Assembly (NCBI GenBank): GCA_965153355.1
Contig: OZ231127.1
Location: 91,574,001-91,638,000 of the forward strand
Origin: Flaccisagitta enflata
Taxonomy: Eukaryota > Chaetognatha > Sagittoidea > Aphragmophora
Direction of reading: 5' to 3'
Length of the DNA: 64,000 nucleotides
Below are positions 45,820 to 58,840 of this stretch, piece by piece (position 1 is the first letter of the stretch; each line of letters begins with the position of its first letter). Made by a program: the position numbers and the translations under genes. The notes beneath the pieces were generated by a model, which ran no database searches, was not told where the DNA came from, and worked only from the letters and a program-made list of their open reading frames with translations.

Positions 45820-45820
45820 T

Positions 45821-45888
<68 letters not shown>

Positions 45889-46045
45889 TCCTTTTTTCTT
45901 TCTTTCTTTCTTTCTGCCTATCTTCCTACCTTCCTATCTTCCTTTCTGTCTTTCTTTCTTTCTATCAGTCTGCCTTTCTTCCTTTCTTCTTCTCTTCCTT
46001 TCTTCCTCTCTTCCTTTCTTCCTTTCTTTCTTTCTTTTGGGCGTA
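45820..46045. repeat. (CTTT)n / (CTTC)n microsatellite
   Basis: Pyrimidine tetranucleotide tract with CTTCCT variants at the right. Confidence 0.96.
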
Positions 46046-46169
46046 CATTTTACGGAGTATCCAGTAACGCGGTTACTTGGAAGGACAGGGGGCCTCTTGA
46101 AAGATCTTGGGGAAAAAACGAAAAGAAAAAAGAAAACAAAAACGAAAGAAGAAAAAAAAGGGGACGACG

Positions 46170-46283
46170 ACGACGACAAAGACGAAGAAGAAGACGAAGA
46201 AGAAGAAGAAGAAGAAGAAGAAGAAGAAGAAGAAGAAGAAGAAGAAGAAGAAGAAGAAGAAGAAGAAGAAGAAGGAGAAGAAT
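46170..46283. repeat. (GAC)n then (GAA)n tract
   Basis: GACGAC units near 46165-46180, then pure GAA. Confidence 0.96.
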
Positions 46284-46299
46284 CATGTCAAATGGATTT

Positions 46300-46621
<322 letters not shown>

Positions 46622-46640
46622 TTTTGTTCTTTCGTCACCC

Positions 46641-46801
46641 TTTTTAGTCGCGGACACGCGACTCTACACCTTGCCGTGTCGGACAGTTGGTTGGTATGTC
46701 GGTCTGTCCGTCCATCACATTTTTGAATTCCGAGGGGTTTTCGCATTACTGCTCCTGCCCAACCGTCCGCGACTGGATTGCCGTGTATCCGGCCTTGTTT
46801 T
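46641..46801 (-). mobile_element. Family A copy (A2 subtype), reverse, well preserved
   Basis: TTTTTAGTCGCGGACACGCG, ACTCTACACCTTGCCGTGTC, a GGTTGGTATGTCGGTC tract, TTTTCGCATTACTGCTCCTG, GTCCGCGACTGGATTGCCGT and CCGGCCTTGTTT. The two words are exact complements. Confidence 0.85.
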
Positions 46802-46894
46802 CTAAATTGCTTACTTTTTTTCTCTCTTCTTCCTTTTGTTCTTTAGTTCTTTCTCCTTCCTTTCTTTTTTCTTTCTTTTTTTCTTTCTTTCGTT

Positions 46895-47421
46895 TTGGGC
46901 AGCGGCCGATGTCCTGTAGGACACAGGGGTGAATTTCCTGACGTCCGTCCGTATGTCCGTCCGTCTGTACGTCCGTCCATCCCCCCCCCCCCCCCCGCCA
47001 TAGCTTCTGAGCCTCAAATTCTATTGAATATTGAAGAAATGCAAAATTCCCATTGAATAACATGTAAAATTGACAAAAATACAAGTTCCCCATTGAATAA
47101 CATGGGAAATTTACCAGAAGTTAAAAATATGTGAATTACTACTAGATAACATGGAAAATTGACAGAATTATGAAACAAATGCAGAATTCAGATCCAATAA
47201 CATAGAAAATTGTCAAAAATATTGGAAAAAGTTCAATGTTCTCATTGAATAACATGGAAAATATCCCCAAAGCCTTCTCAAGACGTCTGGAAATTCACTC
47301 CTGTGTCCAGGACATTGGCCCTTTGGGGCCGCTGCCCTGCTCTCACCCCACCTCTTCAGCTGATCACTCCAAGCAGGGCATCGGGTACCGCTGACCATGT
47401 GCGATCCTTGCATGACTAGTT
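46895..47421 (-). mobile_element. Family B copy B6, reverse
   Basis: GGGCAGCGGCCGATGTCCTG, TAGGACACAGGGGTGAATTT, a GACGTCCGTCCGTATGTCCG tract, a 15-C run, repeats of CCCATTGAATAACATG, and a full inverted module at 47276-47421 (GGGGCCGCTGCCCTGCTCTC ... GCTGACCATGTGCGATCCTT, GCATGACTAGTTTT). The interior repeat is the same as in B1, so B1 and B6 share a sub-lineage. Confidence 0.75.
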
Positions 47422-47729
47422 TTCTCTCTTTCTTGCTTTCTTTCTTTTCTTTTCTTCTCCCTTTCTTCCTTACTTCCTTTTTCTTCTTTTTTTTCCTTTT
47501 TCATTCATTCTTTTTCTTTTTTTTCTTTTATTCTTTCATTCTTTTTTTCTCTCTCATTCTTTCTTTCTTTCTTTCTTTCTTTCGTTCTTTCTTTCTTTCT
47601 CTCTCTCTCCTTCCATTCTTTCTTTTTCACCGTTTCCTCTCTTCGCTCTTCTTCCCTTCATTCTCTGTTTCTTTTTTCTTTCTTTCGTTCTTTCTTTCTT
47701 CTTCCTTTCTTTCTTCCTGTCTTTCTTCC

Positions 47730-47823
<94 letters not shown>

Positions 47824-47990
47824 TGTTTCTTTGTTTCTTTTTCTCTTTTTGTCTTTTTTTCTTTCTTTCTTTCTTTTTTTCTTTCTTTCTTTCTTTCTCT
47901 CTTTGTTTATTTCTTCCTTACTTTCTTTTTCCTTACTTCCTTACTTCCTTTCTTTCTTTCGTTCTTTCTTTCTTTCTTCCTTTTCTGTAT
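47421..47990. repeat. (CTTT)n / TTC / (TCTG)n compound tract
   Basis: Pyrimidine-rich throughout, with a TCTG block at 47727-47768. The 210-codon frame is repeat translation. Confidence 0.95.
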
Positions 47991-48088
47991 GATAGTATCA
48001 TTGCTTATCCTCTCACTGACAAAAAATGATGTTCTGTATCGATGATGGAGATTACCGCTTCAACTGCATTGGCGAGTCAGATCAATCC

Positions 48089-48156
<68 letters not shown>
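48089..48156. repeat. (GA)n microsatellite
   Basis: Pure dinucleotide of about 68 bp. Confidence 0.98.
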
Positions 48157-48160
<4 letters not shown>

Positions 48161-48204
48161 ATAAAATCGACCAAAATAGTGACTTATAAAATAATGTTGT
48201 CCAA

Positions 48205-48345
48205 CTTATAAGAATTGCTACCCCTGCCCTGCCATAATACAGCCCCTGCCCACTCAAAAAACTGCAACGGCGTTCCAGCGTTACTGCCCCTGCCGACACG
48301 CAAGGCACCTAATATTGGTCCGACAGACCGACACATTTCAGTTTT
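48205..48345 (-). mobile_element. Family A relic, low similarity
   Basis: ATTGCTACCCCTGCCCTGCC, CAGCCCCTGCCCACTC and GCGTTACTGCCCCTGCCGAC recall the reverse of GGGTGGGCAGGGGC and GGCAGGAGCAGTAATGC. The ends are not recoverable. Confidence 0.3.
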
Positions 48346-48587
48346 GTTCCAAACAGCGAGGGAAAGGGCCTTTTGTTTCTGATCAAGTACATCTTAGAGG
48401 GACTGGCAATTGATACTAGTTGGAGACCAAAGACGGCATCGCTAACAATAACGCAAAATGATATCATATATATAATTTAAAGTACTTTCATTTGATATAT
48501 CGATCATATTTTTATGATCATTTTCGATTTTAACCTTTTTTTCTTAAGGGCCAATCCGGTTTATAGGATAAAACGCCATAAGCTATG

Positions 48588-48760
48588 ATACAGTTGGACC
48601 CAACTCCAACGGACCCGTTTTTAACTGAAACCCTTCAGCCTGTTCTTTTTTTTTTCTTATATTGGTTCTAACTAAATTCCGCCATAACAGATACAATTTT
48701 TTGGTCCCTTGAAATCTGTTGGCGTGGAATTTATCATTACTAAATTCATTGCCATGAAAG
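48588..48760. mobile_element. Possible pogo/Tigger-like fragment
   Basis: GATACAGTTGGACCCAACTC resembles the TACAGTGGGACCCC end at 55958. TAAATTCCGCCATAACAGAT near 48673 pairs with ATCTGTTGGCGTGGAATTTA near 48715. No matching right terminus was found. Otherwise 48346-49040 contains nothing supported. Confidence 0.3.
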
Positions 48761-49049
48761 AGCATGAAACCAAGTGCAAGAACGATTATCAAAACGAATA
48801 CAATTTTTGCAAAAAATTTTCAAGTGATTATACAAATTGTTCTAAAACATAAGTTGCAACAACCTTTAAAGCTGGGCATGACATATGACTTAACATAGAT
48901 TTTCTTTTCAAACTTGATTGCAAATTACTACTGACCAGTTGCCAGAGCCGATGCATGAAACATCTGTGACATACTGATTAGTTTCACTCTTCTGTTATTT
49001 CTGCTCCTCTGTTTATCTGTCGGTCAGTCCGTCGGTCAGTTTGTTCTTC

Positions 49050-49366
<317 letters not shown>

Positions 49367-49481
49367 TTTTTCCCCACAACACAAAAAATCCAAAATGGCG
49401 GATATTCCAGACATAAAAAAAGAGTTCTCGTTTCTCTTTTTTTCTGGCTCCCATTTTTTTGTTTTGTATTTGACACATTTT

Positions 49482-49590
<109 letters not shown>

Positions 49591-49644
49591 GTTATTTTTC
49601 TTTTCTTTCCTTGGCGTAAAAAACGATCCAGTTCCTGATAAAAG

Positions 49645-49889
49645 AAACAAGGCCGGATACACGGCTACCCCAGTCGCGTGCGGGTGGGCAGGGGCCATAA
49701 TTGAGGTCACTCCATCATTTGGGCAGGAGCAGTGAGGCCAAGAACCGCAAAAACCCAAAAAAAGTAAAGTGTGACGGACGGACCGACGGACCGACGGACC
49801 GACGGACGGACGGACCGACGGACCGACGGACCGACGGACGGACCGACAAAGCGGGTTGTAGAGTCGCGTAGCACGCGACTAAAAAAAAA
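49645..49889 (+). mobile_element. Family A copy (A1 subtype), best preserved long copy
   Basis: AACAAGGCCGGATACACGGC, TACCCCAGTCGCGTGCGGGT, GGGCAGGGGCCATAATTGAG, CATTTGGGCAGGAGCAGTGA, AAAGTAAAGTGTGACGGACG, a (GACCGACG)n tract of about 80 bp, and TTGTAGAGTCGCGTAGCACG, CGACTAAAAAAAAA. The words are exact complements. Confidence 0.87.
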
Positions 49890-50079
49890 GGGAGCTGGAA
49901 AGCATGTGAGATTGTGAGGTTCAGCAAAGAAATGGAAAATAAGAAATATTGGAAATGAAGAAATGGGAAAAAAACTGAGAAATAAAACAAAGGCGATAAA
50001 AAAAAAAATAAGAATTGTACGCCAAGGAATAAATGAAATGATGAAAAGAAGGAACAGAGGGGAGACAGAAGGCAATTGG

Positions 50080-50240
50080 CAAGGGAGGAGGAAGGAAAGG
50101 AAGGAAGGAAGGTAGGAAGGAAGGAAGAAGAAAGGGAAGGATAGCGAAGAAAAGAACAGAAGAAAGGATGGAAGGAAAAAATGATTGAGAGAAGGTTGAA
50201 AGGAAGAAAGGAAGGGAAGACGGAAGGATGGGAGGAAGGA
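50080..50240. repeat. GGAA-rich degenerate tract
   Basis: GGAAGGAAGG and GGAAGAAGG variants. 49890-50080 and 50240-50300 hold no supported feature. Confidence 0.7.
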
Positions 50241-50310
50241 AGAAGAGATGGATAGATGAATATACATGATTGGATGAATGGATTAATGCAGGCGTATTTA
50301 AAGTCGAGCA

Positions 50311-50600
50311 TCCCCCCCGGCGGGGGGGGGGGGAATAAAATCAAAGGGTTTGGCGATGGGGAAAAAAATCAAAAGCTAAAAAATAAGAAAAAAGAAAATT
50401 TTTGAAGATTTAACACTTTTGGTAGTTCCAAATGGTAGTCTCTGATTGCTGCAACACATTATAACACTATTTGAACCTATAATATACTGTTTTATTGCTT
50501 TGTGGGGAAGAAAATCATTGATTTTGTAATGCGACGCAATGCGTCGTGGGGAAGAAAATCAAAGGCAGGGGGGGGGGAATAAAATCAAAAGCCGCTCAAT
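50311..50600. repeat. Dispersed G-run/AATAAAATCAAA motif cluster
   Basis: GGGGAATAAAATCAAAGG and close variants occur at about 50330, 50358, 50502, 50548 and 50571, with a palindromic CCCCCCCGGCGGGGGGG near 50311 and a hairpin CGACGCAATGCGTCG near 50531. Confidence 0.5.
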
Positions 50601-51300
50601 TATATACACCCTTGGATTAATGAATGCATGGATGAAAGAACATTGACTCAAAAACCGCTATCAACTCAAAATTATCACATCATATATATATCATACATTA
50701 TATATACATCATTTGTACGAACAGGCCAACCTTCACAACAACTAAAAACACAGACAGTGTCACGTGCCTGTGGTTAAAAAGAAAGGAAAAAGGAATGAGA
50801 AATATAATGAAATGTAATCAACGGCGATAATTGAATCTTCGAACCATCATTTTCTATTATTCTTTTTTTTTTTTCTTTTTTTCTTTCTTTTATCTTCATT
50901 CCCCCCCCCCCCCAGCTCAGGAATGATATTTCGCAATACTCTTATAAAACACTATATCAAAGTGACTATATCTTATCGTATACTGCTCCTATACTCATTT
51001 CAATATAGCTCCTCTCCCACCCTTTTTTTTGCTCCCCTACCACCATATGAATTCGTTTTTTTATGACAGCTATAAGTCACAGTGCAAACGAGTACGCAAT
51101 TTGACAAGTCAAAATGATTTACACGATATTTTTTATTTTATCTATACAAAGATTTTTTATTGAGATAAAGGATTTGTGGTTGGTAATCATCAATTTTTTG
51201 CATAGAAAAACGTTTTTCTGAACCATGTGCTTAGGAAATGTGAGAAAAAAGGATGCGAAATTGATGGATTTTTTATAAAAATTGATTCTTGTGCATTGAC
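50600..51300. other. Unassigned intervening sequence
   Basis: A run of 15 C at 50901-50914 and T-rich stretches. A weak family A 3'-like end (ACAGTGTCACGTGCCTGTGG, TTAAAAAG) sits near 50755. Nothing else supported. Confidence 0.35.
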
Positions 51301-51308
51301 ATGTCTCG

Positions 51309-51447
51309 CGTAAAAAACCGAATCTGTCTCTGAAATCAAAATTTTGCATTTTGAAAAACATGGCATCAGTCTAAACACTTTTAGGAAACAGGCCATGTGT
51401 TTAGAAATGCAAAATTTTGCAATCAGAGACAGATTCGGTTTTTTACG
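51309..51447. mobile_element. Inverted repeat / foldback (139 bp)
   Basis: CGTAAAAAACCGAATCTGTC, TCTGAAATCAAAATTTTGCA at the left pairs with TGCAAAATTTTGCAATCAGA, GACAGATTCGGTTTTTTACG at the right, with three or so mismatches over 43 bp and a 50-bp loop. It may be the core of a larger MITE. No target duplication seen. Confidence 0.65.
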
Positions 51448-51449
51448 TG

Positions 51450-51980
51450 GCAACATCTAATGTTTTCCGTGCAATTATTTTTAAAGAATTCTGTTGTTTC
51501 ACTGAGTATGCTGCGACTTTACCGATGCGAAATCAATACCATTGGTCGGTTAACTGTTTTTTAATTAATTTAGGAAGTATAAAGCATGCATAAGACTTTA
51601 GTTTTTGTTATATTTCCGCCGCATAGCAGCGTATTCCATCACATAACTGAACGATTTGTCAAATTTGACGCTGTTTTGCACCACGACATAAGAAGTGGAG
51701 CAGAAGCCCTTCTTTTGCCGCCGCCGCCACCGTTTCAGACGGACATCATTTTTTTGGCTTCATCTTCTTTTTCTTGTTTTTTATCACTTTTTTTCTTTCG
51801 ATATATTTCTTTTTTTTTCTCGTGTTCTTCTTGTTGTTGTTAATTCTTTTTTTTTTTTCTTTTCTTTTTTCATCCTTTTCCTTTTTACGGATTGTGCCAT
51901 CGTTTCTTTGCGGTCGTAATTTCGTTCACCCCTTTTTTTTTTATCTCGTTGTATGTATGAATGTTTTTGAGTGTGATCAC
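51450..51980. other. Unassigned, T-rich
   Basis: T-rich without a recognised frame. The GCCGCCGCCACCG triplets near 51717 are short. Confidence 0.4.
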
Positions 51981-51981
51981 A

Positions 51982-52190
<209 letters not shown>

Positions 52191-52332
52191 AACATGCTAT
52201 TACCAGTAATGGCGGCTGTCGCCGTGAGGAAAAAAGTCGTTAGCATTGGTCACTTTTCACCATCTTCAGTCACTGAAATTTTGTAAGATCAAATCAAAAG
52301 CGATTGTATGTATTGACTGCACTGAAAATTAG

Positions 52333-52770
52333 AGAAAAATAGGACTGAGCCAAATGAGCTAGATGAGGTAAAATAATCAAAATGATTCAACCAGACAACC
52401 AGCTTTGCTCACTGAGATGCTTTCTTGTATTTGCATGCTTAAATCAAAACATTGATTTATTTATCCTGTAGAAAATCAGAGAAAAAGAGCAAGCTAAATG
52501 AGCTAAATGAGCTAAATGAGCTAGAATACTTGAAAACCCCCTCACAGATGAGCAGCTCTGCTCACTGACATGTTTTTTTTTGCTTGCTTAAGTTTGAAAA
52601 TATTTATTCCTTTATCATATTGGAAATAAAAAAAGAACAAACTGAGCTAAGTGAGCTAAATGAGCTAAAATGCTCAAAAATGCCCTCACAAATGAGCAGC
52701 TGTGCTCATAAACATATTTTCTTGTATTTGCATGCTTAAGTAAAAAAAAATACACTCTTTTATTGATCGA
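52333..52770. repeat. 148-bp satellite, about three units
   Basis: Each unit has GAGCTAAATGAGCTAAA-type sequence, (C/A)TGAGCAGCT(C/G)TGCTCA, TTCTTGTATTTGCATGCTTA and a TTTATT(C/T)..TTTAT tract. Anchor GCATGCTTA recurs at about 52432, 52580 and 52729. GAGCTAAAT is itself a short internal repeat. Confidence 0.8.
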
Positions 52771-52975
52771 ACACAAAATTGTAAAAAATCGAATTTTTTG
52801 TAAATAAATCTTTAAAAAATCATAGCGCGAAAAGTATTTGTCGTAGAGCATTCCGCTTGGCGCGAAATGAAAGAGAATTATCAAATTTACTTACCCTATC
52901 AATTTCATTGGAGGGCTCATTTGCCCCTAGGAGAGCCCCAACTTCCCTATAAGAAAATGAATACCCCGAATATGT

Positions 52976-53006
52976 AAAAAAGTCGAAGACTGACTTCGAC
53001 TTTTTT
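52976..53006. other. Perfect 13-bp hairpin with A/T-run ends
   Basis: AAAAAAGTCGAAG (52976-52988), loop ACTGA, CTTCGACTTTTTT (52994-53006). The form resembles an intrinsic terminator, and the T-run would also stop Pol III, but no transcript is evident. 53007-53338 has no other supported feature. Confidence 0.6.
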
Positions 53007-53337
53007 CCCGATTAAGGTAATCGTGGTACTGACGAAACCGTTCCAATTATTGCACAGAAAACTGACCAACTCCATGCCATCTTTGACTGAAACATTCCCT
53101 TGCGTTTGCCTCAGCAGCTTTTCGAATCGCATACACGCGATTGCAAAGAACGAAAAAAACAAAAAAACACATAGAATAGAGAAACGATTGTGTTTTAACG
53201 GTTACGGAGTTATTTGAGTTGGGTTAGATTAAGTTGAGTTTGAGTTGGTCCCCTAAAAGTTCCTCTGGTTTCATTCTCTGACTTAAACTTGATTTCATCG
53301 GAAAACAATATACGCTCCTTTTTTTACATCATTTTCG

Positions 53338-53925
<588 letters not shown>

Positions 53926-54217
53926 CCTTTCTTATTTCTCTTTTTTCGATTCCTTCTTTTATGTACATCTTTTTTTTCTTTCTTTTTTATATCTTTTCCA
54001 TTTTTTCTCTCATTCTTTTTATACGGATTTCCTATATACCAATTTTACTGTGCTCATTCTGCGCGTCTACGCCTGTCAACCCAAAAGTACTTTTGTTAGT
54101 TTTGTGCGGCAGCCCTTTTTTTTTAAAAGCCAAGGGTTGTCGCACTAACCCTTTTTTTTGGAGGGGGTGGGGGGGGGGGAGCGGTGGAAGGGGTCGTTTT
54201 TGCAAACACGAATGTAC

Positions 54218-54549
<332 letters not shown>

Positions 54550-54554
54550 TACTC

Positions 54555-54603
54555 TATCTGTCTGTCTATCTGTCTCTGTCTGTCTGTTTGTCTGTCTCTC
54601 AGT

Positions 54604-54694
<91 letters not shown>
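54555..54694. repeat. (TCTG)n then (CT)n microsatellite
   Basis: Directly follows the GT tract. Confidence 0.97.
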
Positions 54695-54699
<5 letters not shown>

Positions 54700-55258
54700 A
54701 CTGGCTAAGCTAAAACCTTATTTTTGTGGGGTCTAAGGGATGGGTGAAGCAAAAAAAAAGGAAAGAAGGGACTGATGGAAAATTGATTAAACAGGAAAAA
54801 TGTAACTCTATTCTTTATTGGAAGAAACCTGAGACAAAGCAAAGAAAGAAACCTTTATAGAAGAGAGAATGTAAAAGGATCGACCGGACCAACTGGCCTC
54901 AACCTGCTGCTGCTATCCGTCCATCCAAGAAGAAAAAGAGGAAAGTCTTCCTAAGGAAAAACATCGGCAAAGACCGCGTGCAACCAAAACTTTTTGTTTT
55001 CTCAATAAATAATGAAGAAATATTGAGAGAAAAATTTTGGTTTGCGAAGGAGTCCAAGAGATGAATTTTCATATAAACCTGTGTGACGAGAAATTGTTTG
55101 GGAGGAATGGGAGCTAAACGTGTATTTATAAGCTGAGACATATGGTCCGAGTTTCTAAGGCGTTGTTAGTGGGTGTATTTTTGCTGAATAATCAATCAAT
55201 TGGTTAATTTATCCATTTTGAGCCCACGTAAAGGTTTGCATGGCTTAAGTTCTTGTGG
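54700..55258. other. Unassigned intervening sequence
   Basis: Short unrecognised frames only. Confidence 0.4.
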
Positions 55259-55437
<179 letters not shown>

Positions 55438-55834
55438 GGGGGGGAGGGGGCATGTGTGATGGAATATTTCTGAGCCTATTTGTATTTCTGTCTGTCGGTA
55501 AAGATAGCCTAAACATGACACTACCGACAGTCTAAATGACAGTGTAACCGACAGTGCAACCTAAATGCTGCTGTACAGAGAGACCATTTTCTTGTTCTTT
55601 TTTTTTCTCTCCTTTTGCATTCCATCCTTCTTTTTCCTACAATGGGTCGTTTTTGGTTGGAAGTTGGAGGTCCTGGCCCATTTTTCTCCTTCGCTGTTGG
55701 CCAGAGAAAAAAAAAAGACTAATCCATACCGTCTTGAAGCTGAAGCCAGGATTGTTGGAAGTTGGATTTGGAAGTAGAGTGATCAAATAATTCCTCCCTC
55801 TTTATTATGGGCTACTGGAAGATTGAAAGAAAGA

Positions 55835-55835
<1 letters not shown>

Positions 55836-55906
<71 letters not shown>
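55836..55906. repeat. (GA)n microsatellite
   Basis: Pure GA, flanked by GAAAGAAAG at the left. Confidence 0.97.
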
Positions 55907-55908
<2 letters not shown>

Positions 55909-55959
55909 CAGATACAGAAACAGGAGAAATAAGCAAAGGGGCGGAGGAAAAGGAGAATA

Positions 55960-56135
55960 CAGTGGGACCCCGCAATAACAGCCCCGCCTTTACAGGTTCC
56001 CCATTAATAAAGGTCAACATTTTAAGGTCCCAAATGATAGTATTTAATGTTATTTTACCTCTATTTAAAGGTAAACCTGAGATAAAGGTGAAAAATCATT
56101 GGTCCCAATGGGTCCGATGAGGCGGGGTCCTACTG
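55960..56135. mobile_element. pogo/Tigger-like MITE
   Basis: CAGTGGGACCCCGCAATAAC at the left and the inverse of GGCGGGGTCCTACTG at the right form the terminal repeat; TA flanks both ends (55958-55959 and 56136-56137). A CAGT...GACCCC start with a TA duplication is typical of the pogo/Tigger branch of Tc1/mariner. At 176 bp it has no transposase. Inner AAAGGTAAACCTGAGATAAA also recalls these elements. Confidence 0.8.
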
Positions 56136-56141
56136 TAGTCG

Positions 56142-56459
56142 CAAAAGCATCAGATGGTCAGCGGTACCCGTGCCCTGCCGTTGTAGTTTGTGATTAAGAT
56201 TGAGAGAGGGTGCAGGGCAGCGGCTCCGAGGGGGTCGATGACCCATGCTTACACACACATTAGGAATTTTCTTCCCCCCGGGACCCAAGGAAAGGGGGTG
56301 GCCGAATTAGGCCGAATTTGGCAGAAATTGGTTGAATCTGGCAGAATCTGGCTGAAATTAGCAGAAATTGGCCGAGTTTGGCAGAATTTGGCATATTTTG
56401 GCAGAATTTGGCAGAATTTTGCAAAAAGCCAATACTGTTTAGAAAATTACCATATTTCG

Positions 56460-56509
<50 letters not shown>

Positions 56510-56510
56510 A
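56142..56510 (+). mobile_element. Family B copy B7, 5' module only, with poly-A
   Basis: CATCAGATGGTCAGCGGTAC, CCGTGCCCTGCC and GCAGGGCAGCGGCTCCGAGG, GGGTCGATGACCCATG fix the 5' module. Then GGCAGAATTTGGC-type 11-15 bp repeats (56295-56425) and a run of about 47 A (56461-56507). No inverted right end found. Confidence 0.55.
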
Positions 56511-56555
56511 GACAAATCGCGGCCTGACAGAGGGTCTTCTGCGCGGGAAATGTCA

Positions 56556-56824
56556 GGGTCTGTTTCTAGTGAAGATGAAAAACGCGTTTGTTCCTGTGGA
56601 ACACGTTTACAGCGTGAGCAGATATTCAAGAATTTCAACTGCCCCACAAGATAATGAGCGAAGTGAGTGAGCGAGGCCATGATGGAGTGAGCGAGCAAAG
56701 CGAGCGTAGTAAAGCGTAGTGCTGCAGAGCGAGTAAGCAGAGTGAGGGTTGCAAACATAGCGAACATAGCGAGCGACTGGGTGGCCTTTTAAAATCGCCA
56801 CTGTCTCTGACTCGAAACGCCCCC
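56556..56824 (-). mobile_element. Family E copy 2, reverse, 3-bp duplication TCA
   Basis: GGGTCTGTTTCTAGTG at the left faces GACTCGAAACGCCCCC at the right. TCA repeats at 56553-56555 and 56825-56827. ACGCGTTTGTTCCTGTGGAA, ATATTCAAGAATTTCAACTG and AGCGAAGTGAGTGAGCG-like pentamers are the complement of the copy at 27343-27599. Confidence 0.8.
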
Positions 56825-56827
56825 TCA

Positions 56828-57570
56828 GTCTGTCGCCATCCTAATTAAGGTTATCTAACATTTTCGATAAAGTACATCCATTGTTTCCAGGAAACAAGGA
56901 AATCCTAAAAAGAAAGCCCGAATCTTTTCCACTTGAACAACAAATAAAATTCGCAAAAAGGAGTAAAAAGACAATGAAAGACAATGAAAGACAATGAATG
57001 CAAATGAAAGGAGATAAAAATCGGTAGTGAAAATTTGGAGAAAACCGCGGGGAGCTAAAAAGAACAACGAAAATGCACAACCGCGATATGCAAAGCTGAT
57101 TAAAGGAAGACCGAGAAAAAAGATCAGAAGATGGTGCTTTATGGTGGCCAGGAGGTGGATGGGGTAAGGAGGGTTGTAAGTGGGTGAAAAATATTTGGGC
57201 TGTAGGTTGATTAGCCCTGCCATAGATATTTTGAGGCTCTGATGGTCTGTGCCTGAGAGTGGAAAGCCTTGAAAAAATTAGTGTTATGATGATTCTGGTG
57301 ATGATAAATTTTGAGCCAAGAATGGTTGTAAATCACGAATGGTGAGGGTTGGAATGGTCATTGAATTAACTATCAATTATCCGATGGATTCATCTCGAAA
57401 CAGTACAGCGGAAGTTGCGTTTAACTAGGAGGGAGACAGACGCTGGTATGACCCACGCTACAAAACTGTGAAGGGCATTCATGCATGTATGTCCGTTTCA
57501 GCGTGGGAGGATAGTAAGTACCATTTGAATGCAACTGTGTGCGTGGGTATTTGCAAAAGGGAAGAAATCT
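56828..57570. other. Unassigned intervening sequence
   Basis: Contains AAAGACAATG repeats near 56970-57000. No supported gene. Confidence 0.4.
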
Positions 57571-57572
57571 TT

Positions 57573-57640
57573 GCATATGCGTGTGCGTGTGCGTGTGCGT
57601 GTGCGGTGTGTGTGCGTGTGCGGGTGTGTGTTCATGGACT
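57573..57640. repeat. (GTGTGC)n repeat
   Basis: Alternating GT/GC hexamers. Confidence 0.85.
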
Positions 57641-57872
57641 TTGCGTGGGGCGGAGCCAAAAAAAGAAAAAGAAGAATGGAATATTTTTAAAAAGTTTTCC
57701 GGAATTGTTGAACTCGTAAAAAAGGATCTTTCCAAGTTATTAGAGAAAAGAGAAAGAAAAAGTGGAGCATAAACCATCTTTTTTAAAGCTCATGAATCCG
57801 TCTTAAGAAAATGGAGAGCAAAAAAATGAGAGAGGCCAATCGAGAGATGAGAGGGAGAGAGATAGTCCAAAA

Positions 57873-57874
<2 letters not shown>

Positions 57875-57926
<52 letters not shown>
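57875..57926. repeat. (GA)n microsatellite
   Basis: Pure GA, about 50 bp. Confidence 0.95.
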
Positions 57927-57989
57927 GAAACCGAGGCAGGATGTTTATGGAGGTAGTCTATGGAGTAGTATTTATAAGTTTGGGCCCAT

Positions 57990-58148
<159 letters not shown>

Positions 58149-58149
58149 A

Positions 58150-58840
58150 CTGGGTCACTAATAAAAACTTCCTTTAGATCTCCTTGGAAAAATATTTACG
58201 TTTTTGAATAATGACCTGTTACCTAAACAATACACATACTTACTAGTGTTTTTTTCGCATTTTCATTTCCACTTTAGAATTTAGGATGTCTTCCAGCAGC
58301 CGCTCCACTCCTTTCACTTGACAAGAGAAGTAAAGAAGAAAAAAAAAACTTTAGAAATTAAAAAGAAGACAGAAATGAGGCTGGATTCACGTTAATTGCG
58401 GTCTCCCATCAAGAATTGAGGCAATTGTTGCATAGAGATTGGCCTGTAAACGGTTGTTAAGCACCATCAAAGCGGCAAATCATTTGTCGAAGAGTGATTA
58501 GGCCTTACAGAACTGGAGATCACAGTGATGAGGGGGGAAAGAAAAGGGGGGAGAGAGGAGGGAGGGGGAGTGGAGGCAGTGCGGTTGATGAGATTTATGT
58601 CCAAAATTTCAGATGAAAGGAAGAAAGATGTACAGTATGTTTGAGGTAGTGACAACCAGCGGGCTGAAATGACCCTGCCCATTGGAAATACCATCTTATT
58701 AGGGCCATTGCAACTGCCTCTGCCTGAGATCCAACTGCTAACATGATCTCAATCACTCACCACCCCTTTTCCCACTACTATACCACCCTCTCTCTTCTTC
58801 TACAATATTGACCCTACTTAGATAGTTGTCAGTGCTGCTG
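58150..58840. other. Unassigned intervening sequence
   Basis: No frame or repeat of note apart from GGGGAGAGAGGAGGGAGGGG at 58545-58570. Confidence 0.4.

Noticed and set aside
52976-53006. Bacterial intrinsic terminator
   Set aside because: Nothing else in the window is bacterial, and no gene precedes the hairpin.
56461-56507. Poly-A tail of a processed gene copy
   Set aside because: The sequence before it is family B module and GGCAGAATTT repeats, with no exon-like content or polyadenylation signal; an unstable A-run is simpler.
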